Positions 11,540-22,529 of a stretch of DNA of 64,000 nucleotides are shown here, one piece after another. The DNA is from Phragmites australis. Taxonomy: Eukaryota > Streptophyta > Magnoliopsida > Poales > Poaceae. How positions within the stretch are numbered: the stretch's first letter is position 1; every line of letters starts with the position of its first letter. The translations under genes were made by a program, and so were the position numbers. The notes below the pieces were generated by a model that was not told the DNA's origin, made no database searches, and was given only the letters and a program-made list of their open reading frames with translations. The stretch is from NCBI RefSeq assembly GCF_958298935.1, contig NC_084922.1, positions 2,730,501 to 2,794,500 on the forward strand, in the 5' to 3' direction.

Positions 11540-12575
11540 AACAGTGCGAGGCTCCGGAACCCTAGTCCCTTCGAAGGTGGCTAAAATACCTGAGTAAATT
11601 ATAGCAAGCCAAAAAAGAGTTGAACCAGACATGCACCAAAACGACCACTGATGCCTCATGTCGATCGATCGGGTCAGCTACAGAGAAGATAGGGGCCTAG
11701 CTCAGGGGCTTCGACTGCGACGTGTGAATGGCTCGCAGATGCTGCTGTCCCCTGACGGATGGAGCAGCTCGATCTAACGGAAATGGACGGACGGCTAGGT
11801 CTCCTCGACCAACTGCTTTTGGATATTCTCACTACTATAAAGTACAAACTACGATACACCAACTAGGGTCGCATGCATATATATGCACATTGCAACACGC
11901 GTGGACTACTCGAACATGCAGAATAGGTTATATATCACAGGAAGAAACCGCAACTGACCAGAATCGGTCAGGTACGGTGTCTCTCATGGATGCAGAAATA
12001 TAATTGAACCACTGGGTATAAATATAGTACTAATTAACATGACAGCAACTTCTTCCAACTGTGACAAGAAACACAGCCAACGTCGTCCAAGGGGATCGAA
12101 ACTGCAGCAGCTAGCCTGTTGGAATTTTGGGAAAAGAAGTCCAAAATCTTGGTGCACGCGAGCCAGAAGTATGCATGCGCGTGCCACGCCGACGTGGCTC
12201 GTGAACCGGTTCCTGGGTTGACCTGATCAGGCACGCGCCCGGGCTGACGACGCCTAGCTAGCTTGGACGCGTTCGGCCTCTCGCGGCTGCGTCGTGGAAC
12301 CTGCGTGCGTGCGTGCGTCTGGAAAGAGAGGCTGACGGGCGGCGACTTGGACGCCTGCCTGCCCCGCGCGCATGCACACATCACGCACGAAGGATACGTT
12401 TGACGCGTTCCGACCCCGGACGCGCGCGCGGCGGGAAGCCCATCTACCGGCCGGCCGATTAGCAGTCGCTCGGCATCGATCGACCGGCCAGCACGCACCA
12501 ACCAGCCAGGCTCCATGCATCGCATCGCGTTGAAATGATCCGCGCCCGTGCCTGCTGCTGGTGCAACCACCCCGG
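11540..12575. other. Intergenic DNA between CACTA element and RALF cluster
   Basis: No gene supported. The segment becomes GC-rich from about 12150 to 12560, which creates long chance frames on both strands (for example 12034-12570 minus) rich in Arg, Ala and Pro without any domain. Confidence 0.5.
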
Positions 12576-12587
12576 CGTCCGCTTACT

Positions 12588-12852
12588 TTCTTTTTCTTAA
12601 AATATAAATTTTATTAATTCTCATCATTACATTAAAATAATATAATCGCAAATAAGTTTATCCTCAGCTCCTGAGTAATGAGAATGCATATAGTCATACA
12701 AAACAATATAAAATAGCAAGACCTAAAGAAGTAAAGACAAACAAAATGTGAACAGCTCTCCATATAATTGATGTTATTTTTAGACTAGAATATCATCTAA
12801 ACTGGATACTGGATAGAGAGTTTGCTACTACTTTCTCCAAGTGTGTGCAGGA
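12588..12852 (-). mobile_element. Short retroposed fragment (truncated LINE or SINE) with 12-bp target-site duplication
   Basis: An AT-rich 265-bp insert begins on the plus strand with a T-rich end (the A-tail on the minus strand). It is flanked by perfect 12-bp direct repeats CGTCCGCTTACT at 12576-12587 and 12853-12864. An A-tail plus a long duplication is the signature of target-primed reverse transcription. The body resembles the 3' end of a plant L1 more than a tRNA-headed SINE, but no coding sequence remains to prove it. Confidence 0.75.
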
Positions 12853-13890
12853 CGTCCGCTTACTACACGCACGCATATCAGGATCGTCACTGCTTGGTGC
12901 ACGGGGCATGCAACTGCTAGTAATGGATTTATTTTGTGGATGTACAAACTAACTAAAACCGTTGCTGGTGTTCGAAGATTGGACCATGCGTGCGTACAGG
13001 ACTGTAGCCTGTAGGCAACTGAAGTCCCAAAGGACCCCTGCCGTCTGCCTAGCTGCCTGGCTAGGAAGCTTTGGCTGAGCGGGGTCATGGTAAATGCTTC
13101 CTCTCTCTCAAACTCTGATTCTCTAGTCTCAATTCCTTACTTCTTCCCAGTCTAGTTGCTTATCCCTAGTCTTTGTTTCCTTTTTCTCCAATTTATATTC
13201 CAAATTATTGTGTATCCGGTGTGGATTTGCTACTTAGCCTCTCGTACTCAGTGTTGATTTGTGATTGATCGAGCATGTACGTGACAACATGTTAATCTGC
13301 TACTCTAACGACTGATGCTAGCTGTTGCATTGAATTCGCAACCAAAGCGAAGCTTTGGATTGGGAACTGGAATCGCGTACGAAGCACACAAGTACCTGAG
13401 TGGCGAACACCCCAAACGGAATACAGAGTACTGCTGCCTGCTAGCTAGCTAGTACTCCTACATAGTACTAGCACGGTCATAGTGCGGCTATTCATAGTCA
13501 CTCCAATTTCTAAGTTTTGGAACGCAAAATCTTCATAAGAAATTAAACAATGTAATTGTCCGCGGCTGTGCATCCGTTGTTTCGGCCAAACAACGGAACG
13601 CAAAATCTTCATAACTTGCCGACGTGCCCACCCATGCACGTGAGCTACGGCGCCCCTGAGTGCAGCTCGCTTCTCTCGTTCGCTACCGGATAATTTCCCC
13701 TTTCCCGAGCACCTGGCCCGCTCGTGATCCGATGCACACCCAGCTGCCTCCATCGCTGCCACCTTCAAGATCACCCCATTGTACTCTACCGAGACATTGA
13801 TGGCAGTAGTATATTCGTGCGTGTACTGGAGGAAGGAGGCACGCGAATCAACGATCGGAAGGAATCCATGTGCCCCGCTCCCAACGCCCG

Positions 13891-14550
13891 ATCATGGGCA
13901 TAGAGTAGAGCAGAGCAGTTGGAACATGCTAGTTCTGGCTCCTCTAGCCACACCGGGGACACATATCAGCGGATCAGATGACGTACTGCCTCAAATGATG
14001 CGATCTTATTAAACAAGTTTAATTATGTAGCCTCAAATGATCCGATCTTATTAAATAAGTTTAATTATGTAGATATATCGTCTATGAAATTAATGATTCA
14101 ACAAAATAAGTCTTCTTTAATGTAAGAAAACAAGTTTAGCAACACATGCAATCTGCTGGTACATTGTTGTACTTAATACTACTCTGTTGCATATATGTTG
14201 AAATAGAACCGATACAGCAACCTTCTACACGATGCTTGTAGCAATCATCTCAAATTATTTTTATTGTGTAATAATCGCACAATAATCTAGAAGACTTGTT
14301 TAGATTTCGAACTTAATCGATTTTTTTGGCTATCAACAACTTTGTTCAATCACTTTTTCTTTATTAATATCACACATAAAAAGACGTACAAGAGTGATGA
14401 TGGTAAAGTTTTTTCTGAGATATTATTTATTGAGACTGATGAAATGTCAAATGTATATGGAAGAAAATATATGTCAAATTTTGTCTTATATATTAGGTCT
14501 AATTTTGAATTTCGGGCCTCCATTTTCTCATGTAGGCCCTGGGCGAGCGC
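13891..14550. other. Copy-1-specific insertion upstream of RALF-A1
   Basis: Copy 2 reads straight from CAACGCCCGA to GCGCAATGA (about 28145-28165). Copy 1 has about 660 bp between the same two sequences. The insert is AT-rich and contains a 42-bp tandem duplication at 13989-14030 and 14031-14072 (three differences seen by eye). Its class was not recognised, and no clean target-site duplication was found. Confidence 0.6.
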
Positions 14551-14672
14551 AATGAGCCAATGATCGGGTCTCGTCGCGCACGAGACGTTGATCGAGGCCA
14601 GCAGAGGCCGCTCTCACGCCCCACAGCGCAGGATCGACGCGACTCTCACCTACTGCCTTCCCGCCATTGCCA

Positions 14673-14677
14673 TATAA
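14673..14677 (+). promoter_or_regulatory. Candidate TATA box of RALF-A1
   Basis: CCATATAACC lies about 111 bp upstream of the ATG. It is conserved at the same relative position in RALF-A2 (28311-28315) and, followed by a second ACTATATAAG, in RALF-B1 and RALF-B2. Conservation across the four paralogues supports a core promoter. Confidence 0.55.
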
Positions 14678-14787
14678 CCGCTCCCCCACCCCCTCGCTCC
14701 CCCACACCAGACGCTACAGTTTCTTGCTCCTTCATCGATCGCAAACCAGCTGGGCGTAGGCTTGTCTTCATCGGCTCCGGCGACACC

Positions 14788-15192
14788 ATGGCTCATCCGT
14801 TCCGCGCCGCCGTCCTTCTTGTCCTCCTGGCCGTGTCCGTCGCCGCGCTCGCCGCGCCGGCGTCGGCGTCCACGGGCGTGAAGGGCGCTAGCGACCTGGG
14901 CCAGCTGGGCGCGGTCGTGATGCGGCGCGGCGGGCGGGCGTGCCGTGGCACGGTGGGCGAGTGCATGGAGTACTTCGACGTGGACGCGGAGGGCGGGGAC
15001 GACGTCGCGGCCATGGTCACCGGCAAGCGTCGGGTGCTGCAGGGCGGGTCCGGGTACATCGGCTACGACGCGCTGCGGCGGAACAGCGTGCCGTGCTCGC
15101 AGCGCGGGGCCTCCTACTACAACTGCCAGCCCGGCGCCGAGGCCAACCCCTACACCCGCGGCTGCAGCCAGATCACCCAGTGCAGGGGCTAG
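14788..15192 (+). CDS. RALF-A1: rapid alkalinization factor prepropeptide
   Basis: A 134-residue secreted peptide precursor. Residues 1-27 form a signal peptide (hydrophobic run AAVLLVLLAVSVAALAA, then ASAS). The propeptide is acidic around FDVDAEGGDD. RRVL at 81-84 is the S1P-type dibasic cleavage motif (RRxL) that frees mature RALF. The mature part has YIGY (90-93; the classic form is YISY, used for CrRLK1L receptor binding), then RRNSVPCSQRGASYYNC and RGCSQITQC with four cysteines (103, 113, 126, 132) for two disulfides. RALFs act in the apoplast on FERONIA-type receptors and LLG/LRX partners; that role is by family. The start at 14788 is chosen because it begins the signal peptide and is conserved in RALF-A2; an upstream in-frame extension to 14560 is not conserved as protein. 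Intact and intronless. Confidence 0.93.
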   Translation: MAHPFRAAVLLVLLAVSVAALAAPASASTGVKGASDLGQLGAVVMRRGGRACRGTVGECMEYFDVDAEGGDDVAAMVTGKRRVLQGGSGYIGYDALRRNSVPCSQRGASYYNCQPGAEANPYTRGCSQITQCRG

Positions 15193-15670
15193 CCGCCTGG
15201 ATCGCTCGCTCCAGTTAATTGCGGCAGGATTAAGGTTAATCGTTGATTGCTGCTTGATGGTGATGTTTAAATAAGAGTGTGGTGTTGTCCAGCTGAGGCG
15301 TGGATGACCGATTGTGCAGTGGATATGTGTCTGTTCTGTTCTAGCTTCCTGCAGGGTGAAAGTAAAATGAAGTAAATTAAGCTTGATTAATTCTTGTGTC
15401 TCGGTTTTACAGCTAATGAATTTGCAGTGTATTTCATAAATTAAGCTATAGACAGGGATGCTAATGGTACCCATTACCCGCTACCTAATAGGTAATTACT
15501 CTATTAGTGGCTAGGTATGTGGCATTTATCTTACCCATGGATTTGTTAACGGGAAAAAACCCAACCACCGGGTAGAGCGGGTTCAGGTTTGTTCTCGTAG
15601 TACCGAACTCGTTTACTCATGGGTCCCTAAGTACATCCAGCCCATGTAGCCAATAGACCAAATAGCCCAC

Positions 15671-17038
15671 TGTCGGAGGGTGAACTTCTTAAGCGGGGAT
15701 CCGGAGGGATCCCTTTGAGATTCGGCCGAGTGATGATTCTGAGTCCGCCTTGTACGTGAAATAAATTGGAGTAAATGAGATGCAGGTGGAGGGGATGATC
15801 AGATGTGGGAGGAAGTAAATACTCCGGAGATTTTTAGACAGGTTCAGACTGCACTGAGCGTAATACTATACTCCTATGTGTATGCTATAAATGCTCAGGG
15901 AGTGTCTCTCTGAGGATCTGTTGTGTTACAAGGATGTTTGTTTAAATCTAGAGCTTCGAGCTTCTTCCGTCGTCGTCATCCGGAGTTCGTCCAACGTGTT
16001 CTTGTGTCTTCGGTCGATCTAAGTCTCCGTCCTATGTGTCCTCAAAACTCTCTTCTGTTCTCCGGGGAGCCCGCCCCTCTTGTATACCCGTCGGGGCGGG
16101 TGGCGTGCCCAGAAAGGATGTCGCAAGTTCCAAGGTGCCATAAATGAAAAGCAACTATCATGGGCTGCTGCTTGAGGTGACAGGAAGGGTTGAAAACGCG
16201 CCCCCGTTCGGTCTTCGTCGTTATCATTCCGCTTTTCAGCGGGTGTAGCGGGGAGGGCCCGCCGGGCAGCCACCGAGCAGCCCCGCATGCCCGCCCGGTC
16301 AGAGTGAGCCTGACATAGCAGGGCGATAGGCGTTATGCCTCGAGCCCTGTGACGTTATCCCGAGGCGCACCGGATGACGCGCGATGGGACCCACGCATTA
16401 AATGTCCCCACACCTCCCTGCCAGACCGTGGCAGGGACTGACAGCAGGCGTGGGGAGAGTGGTTGGAAGTGACAGGCCATGCGCCCTCTTAAATGCAGCA
16501 TCAGGCCTCTCACCAACTGACACCTCACCGCCGAGCCCTTGTGGGGACCATCGACGAAGGACTTCTCGGGCCCTCAGGGAACTGTGAGTACTCGGGGACT
16601 ACTGTTCACAGCCCCGAGCACTCTCTCCCGGATATGCCCTCTCTTGGTCCTCGGGGAACTCAGGGACCACTGTTCACGGCCCCGAGCACCCTCTCCCGGA
16701 ACTTGACTGCTCGGGTCCTCGGGGAACTCGGGTGCTCGAGGACCACTATTCATGGCCCCAAGCACCCCCTCCCGGAACTAACTTCTCTTGTCATCGGGGA
16801 ACTCGGGTGCTCGGGGACCACTGTTCATGGTCCCGAGCACCTTCTTCCGGAACTTGGTCTTCTTGGGTCATTGGAGAACTCGGGTGCTCGGGGACCACTG
16901 TTCATGGCCCCGAGCACCATCTCCCAGAACTTGATCTTCTCGGACCTTGGGGAGATAATCGCCGAGGGAGGGTGCCATGTGGCACTCTGCTGTCCTGGCC
17001 TCGGGACTCGGGGACCCCTGGTTCCCACGTCACCGACA
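15671..17038. mobile_element. Solo LTR with perfect 5-bp target-site duplication
   Basis: The 1368-bp segment starts TGTCGG and ends CCGACA (inverted TG...CA termini). It is flanked on both sides by CCCAC (15666-15670 and 17039-17043). No internal retrotransposon sequence remains, so it is a solo LTR left by LTR-LTR recombination. Its length and G+C-rich body suggest a Gypsy-type family (inference). It lies inside the hAT element at 15453-17614. Confidence 0.88.
16575..16945. repeat. Degenerate tandem repeats inside the solo LTR
   Basis: A unit of roughly 60-70 bp built on CTCGGGGACCACTGTTCA, GGCCCCGAGCACC and TCCCGGAACTTG recurs about five times with small changes. It makes parallel open frames on both strands that are artefacts of the repeat. 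Such arrays in LTRs can carry enhancer-like motifs; this is not tested here. Confidence 0.8.
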
Positions 17039-17614
17039 CCCACCCACGCAAATGAAACCTATAGCACCATGACCTACCCGCTACCCGCTCGGTCGCTCCC
17101 GACTCCTGTTCGGCCATTACCCTAATTCGTCTAGCGGCCGCCATCACCGAGTTGCTAGATTCTGGCCGTCACTGGCTTGTCGTTCCGCTCACAGCTGCTG
17201 ATGTTCCTCTCTAGGGTGCCGATCCCCTCTCGTTTCTGGTTGTCGTTGCTGCCAGATCATCCTGGATCCGACCACCTCCAGGTCCAAGCAACTACAAAAC
17301 AACACAAGCTGTCATCGCCTCTCCCAAGTCTTGCCAGATCCCGATCGCCATCGCTAGCTGCCCTGCTATGTGCTCTCTGCCTCTCCCGATCCAGATCTCG
17401 GCCGCTGTTGCCTCACCAACTATCCTGGAGACCCGGCCTCCCCCACAGTACGAGTGTGGGTAACTCGTCAGGTACCCGTTACCCACACAGGTACAGGTAC
17501 AAGAAAATATTGTACCCGTGGATATGTATGGGTATTGTAACGGACATGCTTTTTTACATGGGTAAGGGTACGAGGTGACACTGCCTGACAGGTTCAGACC
17601 CATTGCCATCCCTA

Positions 17615-18581
17615 GCAATGATTGGGTTGTCATTTTTCATCTTGTGTGGAGTCAATGTAAATAGGAACTTAAATGGCATAAATAAGAGCAAATGACCGTA
17701 TGAATACCCTTCTTATTTACTAAGAGACAGATATATAACTACTTAAGTTATGCTTCAAATCATAAATGATAGTAATAAATCAAAAGACATATTGCAAAAA
17801 TACTATTGCAATGGTCATGGAATTGCAAACTACCACCACAAAAAAGTAGAGCTGCAAAATACCACCCGAAAGCACCTCATTACTCCCTGCTCCATTGTAT
17901 GGCTCGCTGCCATGGGCCGCCTAGTTCCTCGGCTTCCCATGCTACCACACACCCTCGCTCTCCCTCACCGAGTCACCAAGGAAGAAGAAGGAAATGAAGA
18001 AGAAGAGGGAGAGGTGGTATGAGACTCTCATATATTGTATGGGAAGCATTAGATATATTGGATCGAGGAGAGACAAGTCGTCTCGTGCGTGGACTCAATG
18101 TTGGTAGACTGGGTGGCCAGTGATAGTGAGAGAGAAAACCGTTGACTCCCGTTGGTGTGAGAGTGAGGCAACACGAAGGTAACACATTATTTTCTTAGGA
18201 TTTGTTCTCCTACTATTAGCAAAATTCTATAGTGTCAAAATACATGTCAGTGATATGCGGTATTAGACCCTCAAAGTAAGCACCAAAGCGCAAAAATCAC
18301 ATGTAGCGTATTTCAAATTTATAAAGGTTGGGGGTTGGACGAAATGTGTTCTAAGTGAAAATAAAGCACCAAAGCTGCCTAATGTATATAAAGGTGCAAC
18401 AATGAGGCTCGGGTGAGTCGGCAAAAAGAACAACAAAATAGTACTACGTGTGAGGTTGTGGAGTTGTTGATGGACTTATATTTGTTAAATTGAAAGGAAG
18501 GTTAAATGGATTTATATTGGAATTAGAGGAAGTATTAAAGTTCCAATGCTAAATAATGTTATGGGTAATTTAAGGTCCATG
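17615..18581. other. Duplicated intergenic DNA (copy 1) between RALF-A1 and CACTA insert
   Basis: No gene. It matches 29465-30640 of copy 2 in long stretches, for example TCATTTTTCATCTTGTGTGG and the block around 18480-18570. Short open frames here are not conserved as protein between copies. Confidence 0.65.
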
Positions 18582-19965
18582 CACTACTACAGAAAACATC
18601 ATCACTGCCAGTTCAAAAGTAGCAATGAATTAGTGGTAGTGATAATTATGGTTTACGAACCGCCAGTGATATTAAGTATTACTATCGGTTAAAGCCTTAA
18701 ATCGATAGTGATAATCCAACAATCACTGCTAAGTCTAGTCTTAAATTGGCAATAATAATCCAACTATCGCTGCTGCTTCAAGGCTAAAATGGTAGTGATA
18801 ATTTATCCACATGTGCAAAAATGCTCTACCGTGAACTCTTAAGCATAGGAGTCTTTCTTAAGTTTGAGATCAAACTTGAGATAGAGACTCTATGCTGAAA
18901 TGTTCGAGGTAGAGTATTTTATATCTATATGAATAGTGAAATATCCGTTTTACATATTACGTTATTCGAATGACGATAGTACATCTAAATAAATGACGAA
19001 AACACAGTCATCTTGAAGAAAATATATTTTCTACCACTCATTTAGATATGTCTGTTGCCACAATTTAGCTTGAATGAATGGCAATATCTAAATCTACATT
19101 CATAGTGACAATAGTAAGTCGAAACGAATAGCAAAAACACAATCATCTTGTTGAAGTGAATGTATTTTTTGCCATTCATTTGGATCTGCCTATTACCACA
19201 ATCTTTAATGCTCAAACTTAACCACTCATTTAGCTGTGGAGATGGGAGATGAGGGAGAAGAGGAGATGGGGCTATTGGCTCGAGAGATGAGCCGATGGGC
19301 TCAGGAAACGATGTGGTCGGCGTGATGGGCTCGAAGACAGCGACGTCGGCGATGAGCTAAGGGGAAATGAGGGCGGGAGCGAGTTGGGGGCTTGAGGGGA
19401 AACGAGGGCTGCCGCAAGTTGACGTGGAGATGCCGAAGACAGCGATGGGCTCGGGGGGAAATAAGGGCGGCCGCGAGTTGACTCGGAGACGGCAAGGTGG
19501 CTACTTGGAAGTCGAGCACAAGGGGTAAAGGCAGCCGCAGTGGCGTCGGTGACCACCACACCACTTTGACCGCCACTACCCCTCAGGATCGGCTTCTGGA
19601 GATTGAAAGCGAAGTGAGATGGGGTGGCGTAGGGAGACATGCTCTATTTATAGAATAATTATCACTACCGGTTTAGAATACGAATCGACAAAGATAATAA
19701 TTAACAGCGTCGGTTCGTCTTCGCTCAATTATTGCTCCGTCAATGAGAATATGAACTGACAATGATAAACATTATCACTGCTAGTTTGAAATAGAGTCGG
19801 CATGGATAAGTATTATCACTATCAGTTCGTTTTGACTCAATTTATTCTCTGTCGGCGAGTTTGTTAACTGGCAGTGAAGTAACACTACCGGCTCACGATT
19901 AGATCTGTCAGTTTAGCTAATGAACCGGCAGTTAAAGAGAGCCAAAAATGTTCTTTTCTATAGTG
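18582..19965. mobile_element. Non-autonomous CACTA element (copy 1 only)
   Basis: The left end reads CACTACTACAGAAAAC and the right end TTCTTTTCTATAGTG, so both begin CACTA when read inward and share an AGAAAA core. Flanks are ATG (18579-18581) and GTG (19966-19968), an imperfect 3-bp duplication of the size CACTA elements make. Copy 2 has no insert at the matching place (near 30650). Inside are repeated motifs of the type AACCGGCAGTGA. No transposase remains. Frames at 19272-19640 are compositionally biased and not credible genes. Confidence 0.85.
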
Positions 19966-20334
19966 GTGACGATATATTTGCATAACAAAGATTCTGATAT
20001 TTCTGACGTATCCGAGCAGTCCATTCCTCAGCACCACAACATTAAGCTGCAACAAATTGTAACTGGAGTAGAGACATTAGTGCGAAGACACCAAATCATA
20101 GTATTTTTGCTTAAGTAAAAAAATGCATAAACAATCAATTCACATTTTGTTTCTCGTTTCGACTTGGACATCAAAGAAAATTCTATTTGCCTTTCTTTTT
20201 TTCTTTTTCTTTTTCTACTTTGGACAATCTCCTCGCCACACCTACTGCCGTCCCGCCAGTATTCATAGAAGGAAACCAAAGTGTTTTACGGTTTGTGCTG
20301 GAAGAACAATCGTTTCATTTTGGCAGTAGAGGTC

Positions 20335-20610
20335 ATGGTCAACGGTTTTTCTTCAAGGACGAAAATTTAATTGTAAAGGGATTCTCGTTTTCTTCAGCGC
20401 TCTAACAGTTTTTTTTCATGGTTTTCGTCACGAAAGGATTCTCAAGTTCATTCCCTTCAGAATGAGATTCTCTCTCCTTTCATTTCGCGATTTTTCTCAA
20501 AGGAAAGCTGTTAAAGATGAGAGAAAATAAAGGAAATGAGAATAAAAAAAAGAAACGGGAAGAAAACGAAACGAAGAGAATATGGTTGAAGATGATTTTA
20601 GATGTAGCCT
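20335..20610. repeat. Foldback (MITE-like) repeat, copy 2, inverted relative to 2150-2405
   Basis: The reverse complement of this segment aligns with 2150-2405 over most of its length (shared blocks include TTATTTTCTCTCAT and GGAGAGAGAATC). It is absent from the matching place in duplicate copy 2 (near 31010-31020), so it inserted in copy 1 after duplication or was lost from copy 2. The sequence is more diverged than at 2150 and the hairpin is weaker. Confidence 0.65.
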
Positions 20611-20772
20611 TGTGCTGTACGAGTGGCTCAGAGCTCAGCAGTATTCTAGTTCAAATATTTATTAAGTTTATGTAATCTGGATCCTGTAGAATCAAACGGT
20701 TTTGTTATGGAAAACCGAGGGTTTCCCTCCTTTAAAAAAAAAACTACTGCCGTCGCGCCATTGCCATATAAC

Positions 20773-20780
20773 TATATAAG
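20773..20780 (+). promoter_or_regulatory. TATA box of RALF-B1
   Basis: TATATAAG lies 95 bp upstream of the RALF-B1 ATG and is identical in position and sequence to that of RALF-B2 (32187-32194). It is retained although the gene downstream is broken. Confidence 0.6.
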
Positions 20781-20874
20781 GCGCCCCACCCCTCCCCTCG
20801 CTTGCAAACGCCACCATTTCTTGGTCCATCGATCACACGCTAGATAGCCTTCGTTCTTCGGCTCCGGCAAAGTC

Positions 20875-21027
20875 ATGGCGCAGCTGCACCATGTCGCCGT
20901 TGTCCTCCTCCTCCTGGCCCTGTCCATCGCTGCGCTCAACACGCCGGCCGCGGCGTTCACGGCCACTAAGGGCGGCATGGCCGGCGACCTGGGCGCGGTC
21001 GTGATGTCGTGGCACGGTGGCCTGTAG
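20875..21027 (+). pseudogene. RALF-B1: truncated RALF pseudogene at the duplication junction
   Basis: The first 42 codons match RALF-B2 closely, including the signal peptide (MAQLHHVAVVLLLLALSIAA). A 20-bp deletion after GTGATG, relative to 32424-32443, shifts the frame. Sixteen more bases of RALF-B follow (21007-21022), and then the sequence switches abruptly to TGTAGGCAACTG, the start of the next duplication unit. A stop follows at 21025-21027, giving a 50-residue product without cleavage site or mature peptide. The RRVL motif and all four mature-peptide cysteines are lost. The promoter region is conserved, so it may still be transcribed (inference). Confidence 0.9.
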
Positions 21028-21912
21028 GCAACTGAAGTTCCAAAGAACTGCCGAGCTGCCTAGCTAGGAAGCTTTGGCTTAGCGGGGTCATGGTCTCATG
21101 GAGCTAACGGCTAACCAATCGTGATAGCGGCACGACATCTGCCGTTCTAACGACTGATGCTAGCTGTCGCATTGAATTCGCAACCAAAGCAAAGCGCTGG
21201 ATTGGGAACTGGAGTCGCATACGAAGCACACAAATACCTGAGTGGCGAACACCCGAAACGACATAGAGAGTACCGCTGCCTGCTAGCTATCTATTAGTAG
21301 CAGTACTCCTACTACCTCTATTCTATTTTAGTCTTTAACCAGCACATTTAATAATTATTTTTATAACTATCTCTTAATAAAAATTAGATGATGTTAAAGT
21401 AGTTTTATGATAAATTTATTACTATCATTTTTATGTGCCAAATTCTAATAGTGTTATTTATATTAGTAGTTAAATTTTTTAAAGTTTGACTGCACGTATT
21501 TTAAGATAATACCTATTTCAGAATGAAGGTAGTACAAAGTACTAGCACGGTAAGAGTGTGGCTATTCATAGTCACTCTAATTTCAAAGTTTTGGAACGAA
21601 AAATCTTCATAAGAAATAGTATAATTTTCATAAGAAACTGTTACTACCATAGAAGCAGCGAAAACGAAGTCATACACGATTTTTAGGATCCACTACCAAA
21701 ATAGCTATAGATGGTTGCTAAAGTAGACATATTTGTAATATGACTACTATCTGAGTGTGCCAAGAGGCACATACGACTTTTTTTAATCTGTTTGTGTCTC
21801 TATGATAGGCACAGATGGATTTTTGGAATACCTGTCTATAACATTGTCGCATATGGTTTCTTCTAAAATCCATCTATATCTCACTGGTAGACACAGACGG
21901 ATGAAAATGATA

Positions 21913-21943
<31 letters not shown>

Positions 21944-22529
21944 TAAAGATCATCTTCATGAAGGTGACATATAGACGGTTCATTCTAATAACCGTCTGTG
22001 TCCCGCAATTATTGGTCTTAACACAAGGCTCTTTAGCGCGAGTTTTTTAGACAAAGGCATGCACGAGTCTTCAGATAGCGTGCTGAGCTTTCCTCGTGGG
22101 GTGATTTCTTTGGAGCTACCTCTACAATGCGCGAACTTCCTCGATCTGTTGGAATAACTAGATGTTAGTATTTACCTTCTTTATCCCTAAATTGGTAGCT
22201 AGATTCATAGAACCATTGTGTCTAAATATTTGAGCTTTTGACTCTGCAGTGGGAGCTTTCTCTGTGGGTGATTTGTTTAGAGCTTCATCTAAAGCGCAAA
22301 CTTCCTCTATTGGAATTCGTAGAGGTTAGAATTTATTTTATTTAGCTCTGAATTGATAGGTTGACAAAATCATAGCTTAAAAATATTTGAGCTTGTGTTC
22401 AAGCTTCTGTTAAAAATACATTTGATTTCTTTTTCTAGTTCAGGACCATTATATTGCCTCTAAAATTTGTACTTAAAATAATTCTTTAGATTGAAAATTA
22501 AAAAATGGTTAACTTTTAGAAATTATAGA

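Larger units (their letters stand above)
15453..17614. mobile_element. hAT (Ac/Ds-like) non-autonomous element containing a solo LTR
   Basis: The left end CAGGGATGCTAATGG and right end CCATTGCCATCCCTA are near-perfect inverted termini in the style of Ac/Ds (CAGGGATG... and ...CATCCCTA). Subterminal regions are rich in TACCC/GGGTA, as expected for hAT transposase binding. There is no transposase. Without the nested LTR it is about 790 bp. An 8-bp duplication is not clear (GCTATAGA left, GCAATGAT right, 4 of 8). About 380 bp present downstream of RALF-A2 is missing here, so a flanking deletion probably removed one side. Confidence 0.75.
13010..21022 (+). repeat. Tandem duplication unit, copy 1 (RALF-A1 ... 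RALF-B1)
   Basis: The segment is the first copy of a large direct duplication. Its start (TGTAGGCAACTGAAGT at 13010) is repeated at 21023, exactly where RALF-B1 breaks off. Matching stretches with the second copy include 13010-13090 with 21023-21100, 13300-13450 with 21145-21290, 13665-13890 with 27935-28145, 14550-15430 with 28145-29055, 17615-18580 with 29465-30640, and 19970-20870 (less inserts) with 30655-32290. Differences are mostly insertions specific to one copy. Confidence 0.85.

Noticed and set aside
12034..12570. 178-residue minus-strand frame in GC-rich DNA
   Set aside because: Arg/Ala/Pro composition, overlapping equally long frames on both strands, no recognisable motif.
14560..14787. 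N-terminal extension of RALF-A1 to an upstream in-frame ATG
   Set aside because: It includes the TATA-like motif, is Arg/Pro/His-rich, and would bury the signal peptide; RALF-A2 supports the start at the downstream ATG.
14650..15474. 274-residue minus-strand frame over RALF-A1 (and 28268-28858 over RALF-A2)
   Set aside because: High-GC shadow of the RALF coding sequence; no domain, and the sense frame has a full RALF signature.
16493..17125. 210-residue plus-strand frame in the solo LTR
   Set aside because: It is made of the LTR tandem repeats; parallel frames exist in other phases and on the other strand.
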